Origin: Temnothorax longispinosus
Taxonomy: Eukaryota; Arthropoda; Insecta; Hymenoptera; Formicidae
Length of the DNA: 64,000 nucleotides
Assembly (NCBI RefSeq): GCF_030848805.1
Contig: NC_092366.1
Location: 18,232,620-18,296,619 of the forward strand
Direction of reading: 5' to 3'
The position numbers and the translations under genes are program-made. Below are positions 28,314 through 42,775 of this stretch, piece by piece. Each line of letters opens with the position of its first letter. Within the stretch, counting starts at the first letter, position 1. The notes below the pieces were generated by a model. That model ran no database searches. It saw only the letters and a list, made by a program, of their open reading frames with translations, and was not told where the DNA came from.

Positions 28314-31300
28314 AGATGTTTTGTATAATTTAACGTCGATAAAAATATACGTATTACAAATTAAGAATAATCGTATTACACCTATACTCTAATATCGTTA
28401 GATTAGTGTGTAATTAATTATACTAAACATTTTTCGAACAATAAAAAAGAATCTCCAAAACCATATTATCGTCGATTGCTGACGCTAACAAGAAATTCAT
28501 CTTACAAATTGTATCGCTCTCATAACAGTAGCTTTGGGTAAGATTGGTCCGAGGGTTTGCGACCTTGATCGTTGTCAGCGCGAAGAAACTTATGATCGAA
28601 TGACCGCAGGAGACCCGTGCGAGATCGAATGACGGTTATGCGTCACGAGAGGATCGGCAGAAGGCGACGATAAGCATTTCCACGACACTCGTTTCCGCCC
28701 TTCGGCGCGACCTCTTCATCGATCGACCTCTGATCTCGAGAACCCTCTTATATTTTATACGGTTCCGTCGAAATTAAATAGAATCAGGATAATTTGATCC
28801 GGGATACGTTCAGCCGGCCGCGCTATCGCACAACCTTCTGTAGGTCTTTTTACGAAGAAAGAAATGAAAATAAGGATGGATCTTGTAGGATGTTTTTAAA
28901 TCGAATCGTTGAATTCTATATAAATTTTATATCCGTTTTTTTATAAATAAAAAAATTTTAGAAGTACCAAGATATCTTGTTAAAAGTATCGGAACATTAA
29001 TAATTTTCAAGTCGTAAGTAATAAATAAAAAACAATTTTTTTTCTATCTATAATGAGAGTAACTAACGAAATTCATTATTAAACGAAATGCATTATTTAA
29101 TCGTATGAATTCGAATCAAATCTCTGATAGTGTCTAGTCTAGTTTTATTCTAGTCTAATGCTAAAATAAAATATAAGTATACAAGTAGATAGAAATAAGT
29201 CTTACGGTCAAGCTGGATCTTTGTGTTTAATAATACTATTACGTGAAATAATTAAGGAAACATTATTTATTATTTAATTCTGTTGTAACTTTAACATAAA
29301 TTATAAATTTAAAATCTAATCAAATGTAAAAATATTAGAGTTGTAATACAAGAAATATTTAAATATCTAGTAATTTGATAATAACACAAAACTTAATCGA
29401 TTTATACTGAATATTATATATGTTCGTGTATTCTTAAATATTATCGTGCTCTGAATTGTACTGGAAATTTCTTAATAAATTAACTGAAAACTGAGGAGAT
29501 ATGAAAAGAATATCTAGTCTAAATTTGTTAGAGCTAAATCAAACCCGAATTCTAATTCGGTTATGTTGTGACTGTTAAATTTGACGTTTTAATTACGCAT
29601 TATATTAAATGTCAAGGCTTCTGTCTTATGCTTTCAAGAGGCCACGCAGATAATAAGTTTATTTAAAAAAACTTGCTAGTTTTTAGATATATATATATTG
29701 GGTAAAGCACCAAAGCACACCTCCTTGCTTGTGTATAGCTATAGAGACATTCAAAAATTGTTAAGCTCGGGCTGCGACAGGTCATGGTCCATCCCTGCAC
29801 GGAAAGGGCGAATGGAGCGCATAAATGTAGGAGCTGCCCGTCACGATAAACTAAATAGACCGTGCCAACATACACACACATGGTCGATCCTCGGCTTATT
29901 GGAGCGCTCTCATCCTTGGAAAGTGGTCAAGATTTCACTTACCGCCATCCGCTCTCGAGGATACAACGGTTATACGTTGCTATATGCGAACATTGACTTG
30001 GTCTTTATTCGAAAGAAAGTTATAGATTCGTGTGAATTTTTCAAGCAGTGCGCAAATTTCGGTAAATATAACAAAGTTAAATCGAGGTGTTTTAAATGTC
30101 TTTTATCGATATTCTGGATTTCTTATTGTTAGTTACTTGTTTCTTTTTTTTAACGCTTCTCGATGTAAAGTTAGAAAAATCTCAGAAATGGATTCGATAG
30201 AAGATCGAAATATAGACAGTAAGTAATTATTTTTCAATTCAGTATATTGACCTTTTCATTATATCGGCACTGAAAAATGGGCGAAATATAGAGTGAAATG
30301 TTGACAGGAATAGTTAAGGAATTTGCGCCAGATTACAGAACAGTGGTAAATTCAAGGAGCTAGTCTTCAGCAGTTCGCACAGTGCATTGTCCCGACCTCC
30401 AGTATGTAGATGTATAACCGCGCTGCCAGCTGTAAATTAGTGCCCCGACTAATTGGGGCACGAAATAGGATGATCAAATATGGAAAGCTAATCCGGTATT
30501 CTCCGCAAGATTTTAGTACTTCGCTTCTCAGCGTAATATGTCCCGAAGATATACCTTTTACGTTATTTATTCTATTTCTGAAGTTATTTTTCGAATGCCC
30601 TGAAATAACAACTAGCAGAAACTACATATTCATCTCTTTTTAAGCCGCATGACCGTTCCCATTCGTCGCGATATAGCGCCTCGAGGAATTGACCGAAAGG
30701 AATCGATTGGTCGAAATAATTTGTATGTTATTTTCATGCAAGCAATTAATTATATATAGCCCGTGCCGGGCAGGCAACAGTCGGGCTTCGACATTATTAA
30801 TAAGAAGGCGGTATTTTCAGTCTACCCTCTCGCGGACATATACAATATGAACTTATGGGATGCTCGAAGGTTGCAGTCATGCGGGACTCCTGTTTATCGC
30901 CGCGAAGAAGCTCAGGAAGAGCGAGGAGAGACAATGAAGGCGAACGACGATGGAAGAACAGTGGCGAACGCGAAACTCACGCGGGACGAAAGAGGTGATT
31001 CAAAGGAGGATAAGAACAGTGTTGGATTAAGGTTGCGGCAGCGAGCCCTAAGCGAGTGTGTATTCATGGGCAGGTGCAGAAAAATTTAATATACAGGCCG
31101 TCGGTCGAGTAACTCATTGTGTGGACTCTATAAGAAGCTATACGAGCTCGCCGCGCCCACGAGGGCACGGAGGAGGCACGTGGGAGGATTACCGGACGAA
31201 ATAATAAGTTAACGTGTCATCGCTCGCCGACTGTGGTGCCCATATATTCTTGGAAGCAGATAATTGCAATTAAGCACACGATAATCCCGTAAAATTGTAT

Positions 31301-34300
31301 CAATCAGCTGCAACATTATGCCGTTTGACAGTGGAATGAGTATTTTATATCCAAATATTTTATTCTATTTAATTGGTTTGTAAATTATCAATTGCTTTGA
31401 TTTCAAAATATCGACAAAAGAACGTAGTAGATTGATTGCACAAAAAATAACATTGAAATTTAAACAACTATTAACATTGCATAAGGACATTATTAGAATT
31501 GTCTATATCAATTAATTAGAGTTTAACATAAAACTTCGTTCGAATTAATTTGATGACGTTGGAATTTAATAAGCCGCTGACATATAAACCGCTATAAATA
31601 AATTTATAGAATATACAATGAAACATGGAATTAGAAAATAATAAATCTTTATTGATTGTCGATAATAAGATAACGAATTTAGTCAAACTACTTTTGAAAA
31701 AAGGATATACTTATGAAGTGCCATATAAACGTGAAAAGTGTCGTGCTGTAAAGCGGTAGAAAAAAAAGGAATCGTAAAGATCGTGAGGAGCCGAGGGGAA
31801 AGAGGAGAAGGAGGAAGTCGCTCGATTCTCGAAGGCTGATAATTTACGGACTAGCGTGATCAGGATCACCCTCTCCGCGATTTAGGAGCCAATTTCCAAA
31901 GTGCGAGGCGTTGCTCCTACTTAGACCTTACTCGCTTTTAGAGGGGATCGAACGGCATGACGGAGGATAAGAGGAAGCAGCGTGGAGTAACCGTCGAGAC
32001 GGCCGATGGAAGCTTCAATTTCAATTTAAATAGTTCTTACCCACGGTCAGCAGTCTTTCGTTTCGGCTAATGCGCTCACTCTTCGGAATGTGCGCGGATA
32101 CGCACCTACTACCGTTTGCGTACGTATCGGGGTAAAAGGAATCGTGGTGGAGAATCGACTCCAGGCAGGCAAAGAGGGGATAAGATAGTAGGATAGAGAG
32201 CTGTGCGGAGGGCTGTTGGCTGAGAACTGCGTGATAAAGAGGGGCGAGAGAGAGAGGTTGGAGATGGAAAAAGAGAGTGAGGACAAGAAGTTGAGAAAAG
32301 GGTTTCGAGAGGGAGGAGGCGAGGACAGAGGGGGATTCGGTACTTTCTTGCCTCCGCTGAAATCCAATATTCGGACAGCGAGAGGAAGAATCTCATGGTG
32401 AGTTCCATCTCTCTACCACTTAGTTCTTAGAAATTTATATCGTGCCGCAATTTATCTCGCGTTACGCGTCCGCCGCCGCGCTCCTCGATACAAATTTAAT
32501 AAGGCGGTCCGGCAGGGACAATAAATCAGATCGCGTTAGCTTCAGATGTCGTCGTGAGGATCGTTAGAACCGATTGCGCTGCATCCCTCGATCTCCTCGA
32601 AAGGCTTAAAGAGAAAAGGATCGTGACATATCCGCGCCCGCCTTACGACGCGCGCTTGCTATCTGACAGTTGTTTCTATTGAAAGACCTACAAGAACTGT
32701 GCGAATCCACGATGATACGGTAACGCATCGAACACATCGCGCCTACAACTCGTGTTGGAAATGCAAATCGAGTGCATGAGGTGTGCTAATCGTTCTACTT
32801 TAATCACCGTTTTTATTTATTTAAAAATTACACAATTCCTGGATGTTTATATTTACTTGCAACTGATAAAAACTGACGCATTTAAATTTTATTTGAAATG
32901 ACAGTAACTTTTTTGAACCTATCTCTAAATTATATTTATAAAAGAATATTGATAATATTGATATTTCCTTTAATCAACGTAACTAAAAATGATCGGTAAT
33001 TCTAACAAATTAGGAATTCTGATAAACTGTTTATTTATCGATAATTCTAATAAATTATTTAATACTCATAAAAAGTTGACATCAAAGATGATGTCTTTGG
33101 TGAGGAGTGGGTGCTTAAACGGCTAAATGCATTCCTCCCTCGTTCGCACCAGTATCAGCGTGTAAAAAAAAATAAAATAAAAAAGGGATATGCGAACGTG
33201 TTCTTGCGGTCGGCCTTATTTTCCATTTAATATCGCGATAGAGTGGTGAGAGAGAACAGTGCCGCGGCGAGATAATAGCGGGGCACCGACCGCGTGCTTC
33301 AGTCGGTGAAAGTGGCGAGGAAGCGGGAGACGGTGGGGACGCTGCCCCTTCGCACCAATTAAATCTAATTACTCCAATTCCCGTAAGGGTAACGTCCATC
33401 TAATTATCGTTTGACCGAAGCACTTATTAATAACGGACATCGCGGTCTCTGCGTACGCGTTTATGCGTAGGCGCAAGCGGAGTGCATGACTTAAGGCAAA
33501 TTCACGCGCTTCATTTCTTTTATAATAGTCGAAAAATAAAAGGGAAACGAATCGTTGTAAGATCGAGTAGCGTGAGTAAAACTATCGGATAAACGGAACA
33601 GATCGGGAAAATACGGAGAGACTTGATAATTGAAAACTGGAGAAAAAGAACGATAAAGAGATCACAAATGCAATGAGGTTCCAATGACATTAATAAAACG
33701 ATTAAAAATATTGTGGGTATATATTTAGCTCGTAGCTCGTATTGATGTGAAAAATTGCTCACGTTTCTCTCCTCTTTTATTTTTTTTTTTTTTTATCATT
33801 GTTGTATGTCATTTATGAACAGTTATTTAGTTTCAAGTTGAATTAAAATATTATCTCTTTAAATTTTAAATTGATGATATCGCGGTTGTCTCTCCATATT
33901 TTTATATTTTCCACATGTTGTCTCACATATGCGAGGAATATAAAATAATAATACATCAACCGAACGGAGAGCAGAAACAACAGATCAGATAACATTCCAA
34001 ATTAAAGTTCGTCCGAAAATAATTAAAATTAATAAATATCGATTTTTTAAATATAATATTGTTAACTCGAAGAATATAAGAGATGTAACATGACCTTTCC
34101 AGACATTTTCAGAAGTTATGTGTAATTCACTTTGCGTGAATTTCCGGCGTACCGATTGTGGATGATTCACCCGAAATGATTGTCGAAAGTCGACCGTGTG
34201 ACTCGGCTTTAGCTCGTGCATGGTGCGTGCACGAGGCATATTTTAATGAACAAGGAAAGAGGGCGACGCGCGCGTAATATCGCACCGGTGGCCGCCGGGG

Positions 34301-34857
34301 CCAAGCCGCGAGGGTCAACGGGGGTTAAATCGTTCCTATAACGAGCTAGCCGGCTGCTGCTACGAGGACCTGTGCCCCATAACTCGATGCAGACTTGACT
34401 TACGGCTATCTCCGATCAGCATTCCTCCGATCAAGACGTTCCGTCGCGCGAGACTGCGTTTTTTGCGCACGACGAATCGCGATGTTGTTGCTTCAGACAG
34501 CTTTTTACAAATATTAACGTATCAATTACCAAATGTTTGAATTAAGCAAAATTAGGGGAAAATACTGATTTTTCTGACACGTGTATTCACGCCATATAAG
34601 GCTCGCGAAAAAGCAAAGTTTTATCCTCGTCAGATGTACCAGCGAACACCTGTGTCCGGCGTCAAAGCGTTGAATGTTGCAAAAAATGGGGATTTGTGGA
34701 AAGAATATGGAATCGAGATGAAAATATTCATAACAGCGCACACATACACATATATAGATACGGGATGCGAAGAGGTAGTTTCAAGGGAATAAGACAGCGC
34801 GAAGGGATAATCTCAAACTCGGGGCTCTCTTCGTTTACGCATCAGTTAATGTTTCGT

Positions 34858-34890
34858 TCTCTCTCTCTCTCTCTCTTTCTCTTTCTCTCT
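34858..34890. repeat. (CT)n microsatellite, interrupted
   Basis: CT units interrupted by two TTT triplets. Confidence 0.9.
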
Positions 34891-37800
34891 GGCCTAGCTA
34901 AATAAAAGTAAGGAGACACCGGTAATAACAATCTGTCCGCTCCCTACGAACCGGCGTTAAACACGTTGCCCGATCGGGCAGAAATTATAGCCACACCCGC
35001 ACTTTCCAGCTCATGCACCGTGCGCTCCCTTCGTGTAAATAAGAAATACGTCGTTTGTCATCATTACAGCTCATCTATTACAGTGGCAAATAGAATAGGG
35101 CCAAATAATGAACGTTGCGGAGCAGGGTATTTTTCCCAGCTATACGCATCATTGTCCGAAGAAAAATACAGTTACTTAATTCCGTACATGTCCTTTGTAT
35201 GATCCATATTTATCTATAAGCTTGAGAAGAACGTAATAAAATACGAGAGACGGAAATTAATGGCAAGAAATAATTTGAGCTTTCATAGAAGACAGTAACT
35301 TTATTACCGTCTTTGAAAATTACACTCTATTATACGCATTTAAATAGAATTAAGTAAAAGAAACGTACAGATTAAACCTAAAAATTAAAACTGAAACATT
35401 TTTCCAATGAAAAAATCTACGATTTTTAATTCGATTATTAATCTAAAGAAACAGTATTTTTACACATATCTGTTTTTGTATATTTTAACCCGCATTGCGA
35501 TTAATGCGGAGCTAAAGAGCTCATTGGAAAAGTCAGACTGCGCAAATATAATTATCGAATCTGCTGTCGTTATCCTCGCATTTTACTTGAGTTATGTAAG
35601 CCGAGATGCAAGAATTTGATGAAAGACAACGTCTCAACTTTATCTCAGCCACGCGCGCGAGCATGCGCGAATGTTTCCGAAGTCGATTAATATGCTAATT
35701 CGGCTACTTCCGCGAAAGTTAAATACCCGACGACGTCAAGGGCTTAAAGGGGATACTTATATAGGGTCATAGAGATTAGCGATTATAAGCCAGCGGATGG
35801 TAGCTAGTTATTAATACTAACTCAAGTCGATCCTCGGCACCTCCGCGAACTTGCTCTCGGACTTTCGATATAATTGATAGACTTTTAGCTCCCTTTCCCA
35901 CTGAGAATTACAGTTATTGATACATTTACGAAAAGAGAGCTCCGAAAATTAGATATAAAAAAGATATATAGAAGTCCGAGGATCCCGACATGGAGAATCC
36001 CATAGTTTTATATTTATTTATCGTCGTCGTTTTCTTCTCTACATTTGGATTACGAGTTCTTCAGAGTTCTTGGCCCTTTCAAATATTCAAAGGGCACGTC
36101 GCGGCCGGCTAAAAGGAAGAAACGTTTCACAACGGAATCGTTACTTAAAGCGCGCTCGGAAAGGCAAACAAATAATACTCAACTATTCATATCACTTCTC
36201 GGCAACTCTACGATATTCTAATTACCGTCGACTGAAACTGAATTCCGCATCACCCTGGGCATGAATATTCTTCTCTCTAGCAACCTGCCCGGCCGTTCCC
36301 TTCCCCGTCCCGTCCCGTGCCAGCCACCCTCCGTCGACCCTCCGTCGACCTTCCGCCCCCGTGCTGAGCGAATCTCCGGCCGAGCCGCGCTGCATAAATC
36401 ACTTCGTCCACGGCCATTACGGACAAAACCAACGTTATCCCCCTTTCCTTCATCCCGACGAGACTTCGAAATATTTTCTGCGCCCCGGATGGGAATACGG
36501 CTTTTATACGGCAAGTAATTCCCATGTATACGCAACAGTACGTATGGCAGGGTGGGAGAAGGAAAAGAGGCTATCAGTCTACTCGTCGAGCCTCCTTGAC
36601 AATTCATCGGACCACGAAATCCCGAAACGAAACGAGAATATATACGCATCTTATTGCGCACGCATGAATACGTTACATACATACATATTAAACTCCTTTT
36701 CGTTCTTAGTTCTCTTTAAAACAACACGAGAATAACAACGTCGAATATGCTATAATGAATATACAAATTCGAGTATAGAGATAATGGCGTACAAAAGGCA
36801 CGATCTGATCCGAAGCTTAATTCAATTTTGAGCGCCCAAGATAATACGGAACGTTGCATGAGTTAGATTGAAATTCTCTCTCATGGGAATATCACCACAT
36901 GGCTTAGTCTCAATCATGAGCATACTCTCAATGGCCGTAGATATCCATCAATTGTGACATCACAATGGTCTTTATAATTATTGAGAATTACGCTCGTATA
37001 TTATTTTGATTATCTAACACACAAGAGCGAATATAATCACTTTAATAATCATTAAAACTTATCTCTTTACATTTCTGAGCCTCTGTTCAAAATGTTGATT
37101 TTACTAAGTAAATAATACATTATTATACGTTCCGTGTTGAAAGCACGCAACACGAAAGTTTAGTCTACTTTATATACACTCCTTGACTCACACACACACA
37201 CAACACTATTAAAATGATATCGATCCATGGCACAGCTTACATGTCTCTCATTTCCTACATCGTTGAATATTATTTATATAATTTTCCCAATGACGTTTTT
37301 CTATCGATACTATTTCTCCATGTCAAGAACATAGATTGCGAAAGCCATATAACGTATCACGAGTTAAGAGTTCAAAAAGAAGCACAAAGGAAAAACATCC
37401 AAATAACTCCCAAACTTTTACGGCAATATTAGCGCATTCTCGATCTCGAAACGACGAGAATCCAAAGACGTGCTCCGCGAGTCGGACATTCCACCGGGAA
37501 GTGAGAAGAGAGAAAGGGGAGAGGAAAAGGAAGGGCGTCGAAATTTTCGTTTTCGGCTGAGATTTGGCGCACCTTACCGTAAACTATTCCAATTTATTCG
37601 AGCGCGATTATTAACGAGGCGCACGAGGGCTCTTTGAGCCCTTTTACTTAATTTACACGCATGATAGCCGGATGAAAAGGAGAACGAAAAGCGGAAGAGT
37701 ATCGGTATTCTAAGACGCGCGAGATGCGTCGCGAAGAACTGCGTCAACCGGAAACTGGCACGCGAGCGCACATGCCTCCCGTGGGATAATCGAGGGGGCT

Positions 37801-39294
37801 ATGATGAACGACGCGCCTCTTCCCGCGGGATATACGGGCGAAACGACCGCGAGAAAGACACCGCGGTCCCTCCTTCGATTCTCGAAGTTTTCCCTCTTTC
37901 GTCCGTAATACGCCGCACAGAAAGTGACAACGGCTGAGGTGTACAGGGTGAAGAAGAGAGAGGAGAGACGCGATGACAACGGCCAAGAGCGCCGTGCGGG
38001 GGAGCAAGGAGAACTGAAAAAAAGGGGGTCACCGTCGCGACGCATACAACGTAAGAAGGTACCTCGGCGCAACATAAAATCGCCATTACCGTGTGGTCGT
38101 ATGGCCGAGTTACGAGAGGCGGTGCGAATGTCTTCTTACACTCTCGACGGTCCTATAAATAAATACGCCGTTCCATCTTACGTACTTCGACGTTCGCTGT
38201 TTTCTAGAATGCGGCGGCCGCAAAGCTCCACGGCGAAGCGTAGCTCTTGGCGTAGTTCCACAACGAATAATCCCAGGGCGACGCCAACCTCGCCCCCGAC
38301 GACGCGCGACGCGAGAACGAACGACAATGTGTGTCGGCTTACAGTTATCGAACCCCTCTAGCGATGCCGTGAGGGATCCACATCCACCATCAAAGGGCGA
38401 CACTGTCACTCATCGCCTGGCACCTTCGATCCTTACGATCGATTTTTTCGGCGGACAGATGTCACGGATATGTCCCCGACAGAATTCGTCGTGATGACGG
38501 TGTGTTTCTGTCCTTTGTAAGAATTCGTCTTCGTTGTTGTATAACCTTTAATAGCTCTCGGAGGAAATGGGTACACAACTAGGTCTCTTAAGCTTCGAAG
38601 AATTCTACCACAGATATCTACGACCGGGCATTTTTCTTGTTCAATTAAACGCGAATGACTCATTCGTAATCGTACTTTAAGAACGGTCGGAAGGGACCTG
38701 ATGTTGTATGGTTCTCGGTATAGAATGACCCTTCGAAACGACTTCCCCTCGTTGCCGAAAGATTTCCGGGATTGATAAGGCCGGATGTCTTGGTCGGAAT
38801 CGATCTGTGACACTATGACGACTTTATCCTGGGTTTTCACCGCTGTGATATTAATTGCGCAGAAATGTCTGCGAGACGTAACCCACAATTGTTTGTAAAA
38901 TTATTCAAAAACTCGTTTCTCCTTACCGCGTTACTATTTACAGATCCGCGCACGAGCATTTAAGAGATAATGGAATTTAGCACTCCGGCAGGAAGGACTC
39001 GAGGTGCGCCGGAAGAAGATTGCACAAAGAGAAAGTTCCGCGAAAACAATTCGTAATATTACCGCCTGAGGAAATTACATTAACCAGAAATGCTGATGTA
39101 TAAATTAGTAAAATTGCGAGCAGTCGTTCACGCTTAAGCGCATTACTCCCGTATATCTAACAATCATGGATGGAGCCTGAATCTTGAGGGGCGGAGAACG
39201 GAGACTGTAACAAAGCTGTATACGCAGACTGCGCGAGGGAGTTAAATTATTCCGCATTTATAAAAATATATTAACATTTGTACTATCGTTCTGC

Positions 39295-39426
39295 CTGTAA
39301 CTCTTAACGACAGTGCCGTTATCGTTATATCTTATATTATCGTTGCCCCAGGTAGTAATATATAGTAAAAAAAGCTGCGCGACGACAATAATATAATGAT
39401 AACGACACTGTCGTTAAGAATTACAG
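39295..39426. mobile_element. Short MITE-like element with ~36-base terminal inverted repeats
   Basis: The left end (ctgtaactcttaacgacagt onwards) and the reverse complement of the right end (ctgtaattcttaacgacagt onwards) match over about 36 bases with three mismatches. They flank a short unrelated centre. TA occurs symmetrically at 39,298-39,299 and 39,422-39,423 and may be the target duplication, in which case the element proper is 39,300-39,421. It has no coding capacity. The termini differ from those of the 27.7-kb element, so it belongs to another family. Confidence 0.65.
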
Positions 39427-41852
39427 AATAGGGGCACTAGGAAAGGTTTTCGGAACGACCCAAAACAATCGCGAGAGCTTTTCCGACGAGGGGGAAGAAA
39501 TTAAGCAATGACAAAGGGGAAGACGTTATGAAGTATGCCGTTGAGAAGAAACGATAAAAATAAGAAGATATCGCGAGAGAAACGCGAAGTTACGGTCGTT
39601 TAGTCGCGTCGTAAAGCATCTCCCGCGTCTGTTCGCTCTCTCTCACGCGCGCCGCGCTTCTACCCAAAGTCGACTCCACTTTCGTTCTCTCTAGTGCTTT
39701 TTCCCTCTGCTTTCTTTATCATCGCGTATCCGATAATTAGGCACATCCGTCCGCCGTCAATGTCTGTTCGGCTAATATTCTTATTTTACTTGGGATACGA
39801 TATTCTTATTCCCTTATTTCAGTTATCTCGATAAATTGATTTCGGACAGACCAAAAGGATCCCTTTTCGTTTCTCTTTTCTTTCCTCTTTTCTTCGTGCT
39901 CAAACCTTTCTCTTTTATTCCAGGGGCGTCCGCCTTCTTCGCTTGAGAGCAAAAAGGTTGAACAAAAATACATTGTCTACTGTCTCGTAGTATCGTAACT
40001 CGATACAATTCGTGCGTTCGCTCACGTCAACAACGAACGAGTCTCGAACGCGGTCGATAGTCTCGCGAAGAAACGCCCTATCGGGGAAAAATTCACGCAC
40101 AGATCGGTATAAACCGTTAGATTTTGTCCGTTCATCGTTATACGCGTTCGTTCGTACGTAGGTGGTAAAAGAGCGGCGTTTCGATTGTTTGCACGCGGCC
40201 TCGAGTCCAATAGATATAGCCGTTCCCCGAGATAACGAGACCTTTCTCGCAAATCGCGCAATTCACGTTGCGCTGCCGTTTAGCGGCGCGAAAAGCGGAA
40301 TTCGCCGTAAACGAGGAATAAATAAAGGACCACGCGCATAAACACAGGGATCGCATAGAAATCGCGACGCCGCGCTGCTCGTGTCACATTCTGAGCGATG
40401 TCGATCTCGCTGTTTGCGTAAAATCCTAACTCGCCCTGCCCCTATTCGTCAGGGGAAAAACGGGTCTCGCGGAAATTTTCTAGTAAACCGCGCGACGCGA
40501 CTAATGCCCGGTGATTCATTCAAAACGATATTTTTAACGCATCCCCAAAGGGACGAAAAAAATTCAGCGGGCTTAATGAAAGCAAAAGACTCGGTATAAA
40601 TACTGCATAATTATTGCACTCCGCTGCTTTCGAAAGTATCCTCGGATTTCTATGCAAAAAAATGCGTCCGGAAAATCTGCTGAGGGATTTAGCGATATAA
40701 TTACAAATGCAAATTTCATATATATACTACTTAAGGATCAGAGAGTAAAACTCTCAGGTGTCGAAATATACGGAATATTTTGAGATAACAAAATTTATTT
40801 TCAGAACACAAACGTACGTTCAGAAGGAAATGAATATTCATAACAGCTGATTAATAAGAGAATTCAGAATATTCAGTTGATTAATAAAAGAATATAATTT
40901 TCAGCGAGATAATCTCGAAGAAATTTTTGCCCCTTTATTTAATTTTAAGTTCATTCCGCATTCACAGATTTCTTCATCGTCGTCATTTTCAAGATTCATA
41001 TCAAGTAAATTAATCGTTTTTATTATATGCTCTACATATCTTTACGTGAGAAACCGATATAACATTTAAAAAATAGAGATTTAAACATATTTAAAAAACC
41101 AATTATATTAGTGTTGCATTATTTTTTAAACAAAAATTACGTTGAAGGCTTCTCTGCTATTTATAGATACGCTGTTATTTCGCCCGGCAACCGGCTAATA
41201 TAACGAAATCAACTCAATTAATTGTCTCTAATGTGTGCAAGTGTTACACTGGAAATTCAACGTATGACGCATCGCTCCTATCTCGATTTGACGAAGATAA
41301 TGAGTCGGCGACGACGGGAGACGAGGGGAGACAATCATTGACACACGTATATAGTGTGGATATAGTGTATATATATAGTGTGTGGATACAACTTAACATA
41401 TATATATGTATGTACGTTCCTATGACTCAATGGGAAAGCTCGCATACACGAGGTCAGCCAACGTCTCGATATTCATGAGGTCAAAGCAGCTGCGCGAGTA
41501 ATTTTGAAGAGTGCAATAAAAGGGAGCGAAAAACTTGCGTAATTAACGCTACAACTGTTTGAATCTTTCTCTCATACACGAAAAAAATTATTGCAAATGC
41601 TTCATAAAATTATTGATTTTTCACGTTATGTAAATCGTAGCGAGTTTGTCCCAGCGATAATTGCACGTTAATAATGAACCGATTTATGTTTACAAAATTT
41701 GACGAACAGTATATATCAACTGTATTCATTTAGCGCATGGCTGTGACATACATATACAAATCTCATAATAATTTACAAGCTCTAAACTCTAAAATTTATG
41801 GTGATAGAAATACTATCTATCTATGCGTTTTGCAACAATAATGTTACGCATG

Positions 41853-41879
41853 TATATATATATATATATATATATATAT
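41853..41879. repeat. (TA)n microsatellite
   Basis: About 13 TA units in an AT-rich block. Confidence 0.95.
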
Positions 41880-42704
41880 GAGCTACTCTAATATTAATCT
41901 AAATAATAATGTACTGATTTAGTTATCAGAAACTGCTTTAAGCCACGCATGGAAAAACGGATAACAGGAAAGTAAAATTTATTTTTCAGGTTATCCAAGA
42001 CGAAATTAGAATGTCACAAATAATAATTAAAAAGAGTTAGCGCATGAATATCGCATTTCCAACTATGTAAAAAAGATACGGCATATTCATGTTATCGATC
42101 GTTATTTCCATATTTGCATTACTATTCCTGCACTTCTGATAGAAAAGTTTGTTCGGTAGCCTTTTATATTTAATAACCTGTCAACAATATTGTGTACATA
42201 AATTCAAATACAGCAAGAAATTTCTTTATTGCTTTGACCTCGTTCCTCCGAATTTGCGATGCATGTCAGAACGTATTGCACAATATATAAAAAGATTTTT
42301 AAGTAGAGGAGAACAATTTTTAATATAGAAATACAATAAATATTTAAAAATACAAATGTGATATAAACGCGACATAAGAATTGGAGCAGTTATAATTGTT
42401 ATCAAGATAATTACGATTAATGGTAAAAGCAGCTAAATGAAAATGTCAGTTTAGAATTACTGCGCGAATAGGACTATGACTAGGAAACGAAGAGGAAAAG
42501 AGGCTAGTAATACATAGAATGGGGCATTATAAAGTTGTTGATACAATTCCCTCGTGCATTTCGAACTGTCCGTGTCTTATATGGCCTTTATCGATGTTAA
42601 ACACCCGGTTGGTTGTTACTGATCAAACAGGAACTTTCATCCTGTCCAACTAAGCTAAGCACAGGTAAGCTTTCATCCCATTAATGGTTACCAACGTCTA
42701 CAAA

Positions 42705-42775
42705 TGCCCGCCGGCGCGGCGGGCAGACAGATGCGCGCGCGTAAAAGGTCATTGTAGCAATGTACACTGACCTTT
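42705..42775. repeat. Two adjacent strong hairpins
   Basis: The first (42,705-42,725) has perfect 9-base arms, TGCCCGCCG and CGGCGGGCA, with a 3-base loop. The second (42,744-42,775) has 13-base arms with one mismatch and a 6-base loop. Its outer arms are AAAGGTCA and TGACCTTT, the nuclear-receptor half-site in inverted orientation. Function unknown. Confidence 0.6.

Noticed and set aside
32216..32405. Plus-strand open frame ending at a consensus donor (TCATG|GTGAGT)
   Set aside because: The sequence before it is a GA-rich low-complexity tract that gives Arg/Glu repeats; a donor alone is not enough.
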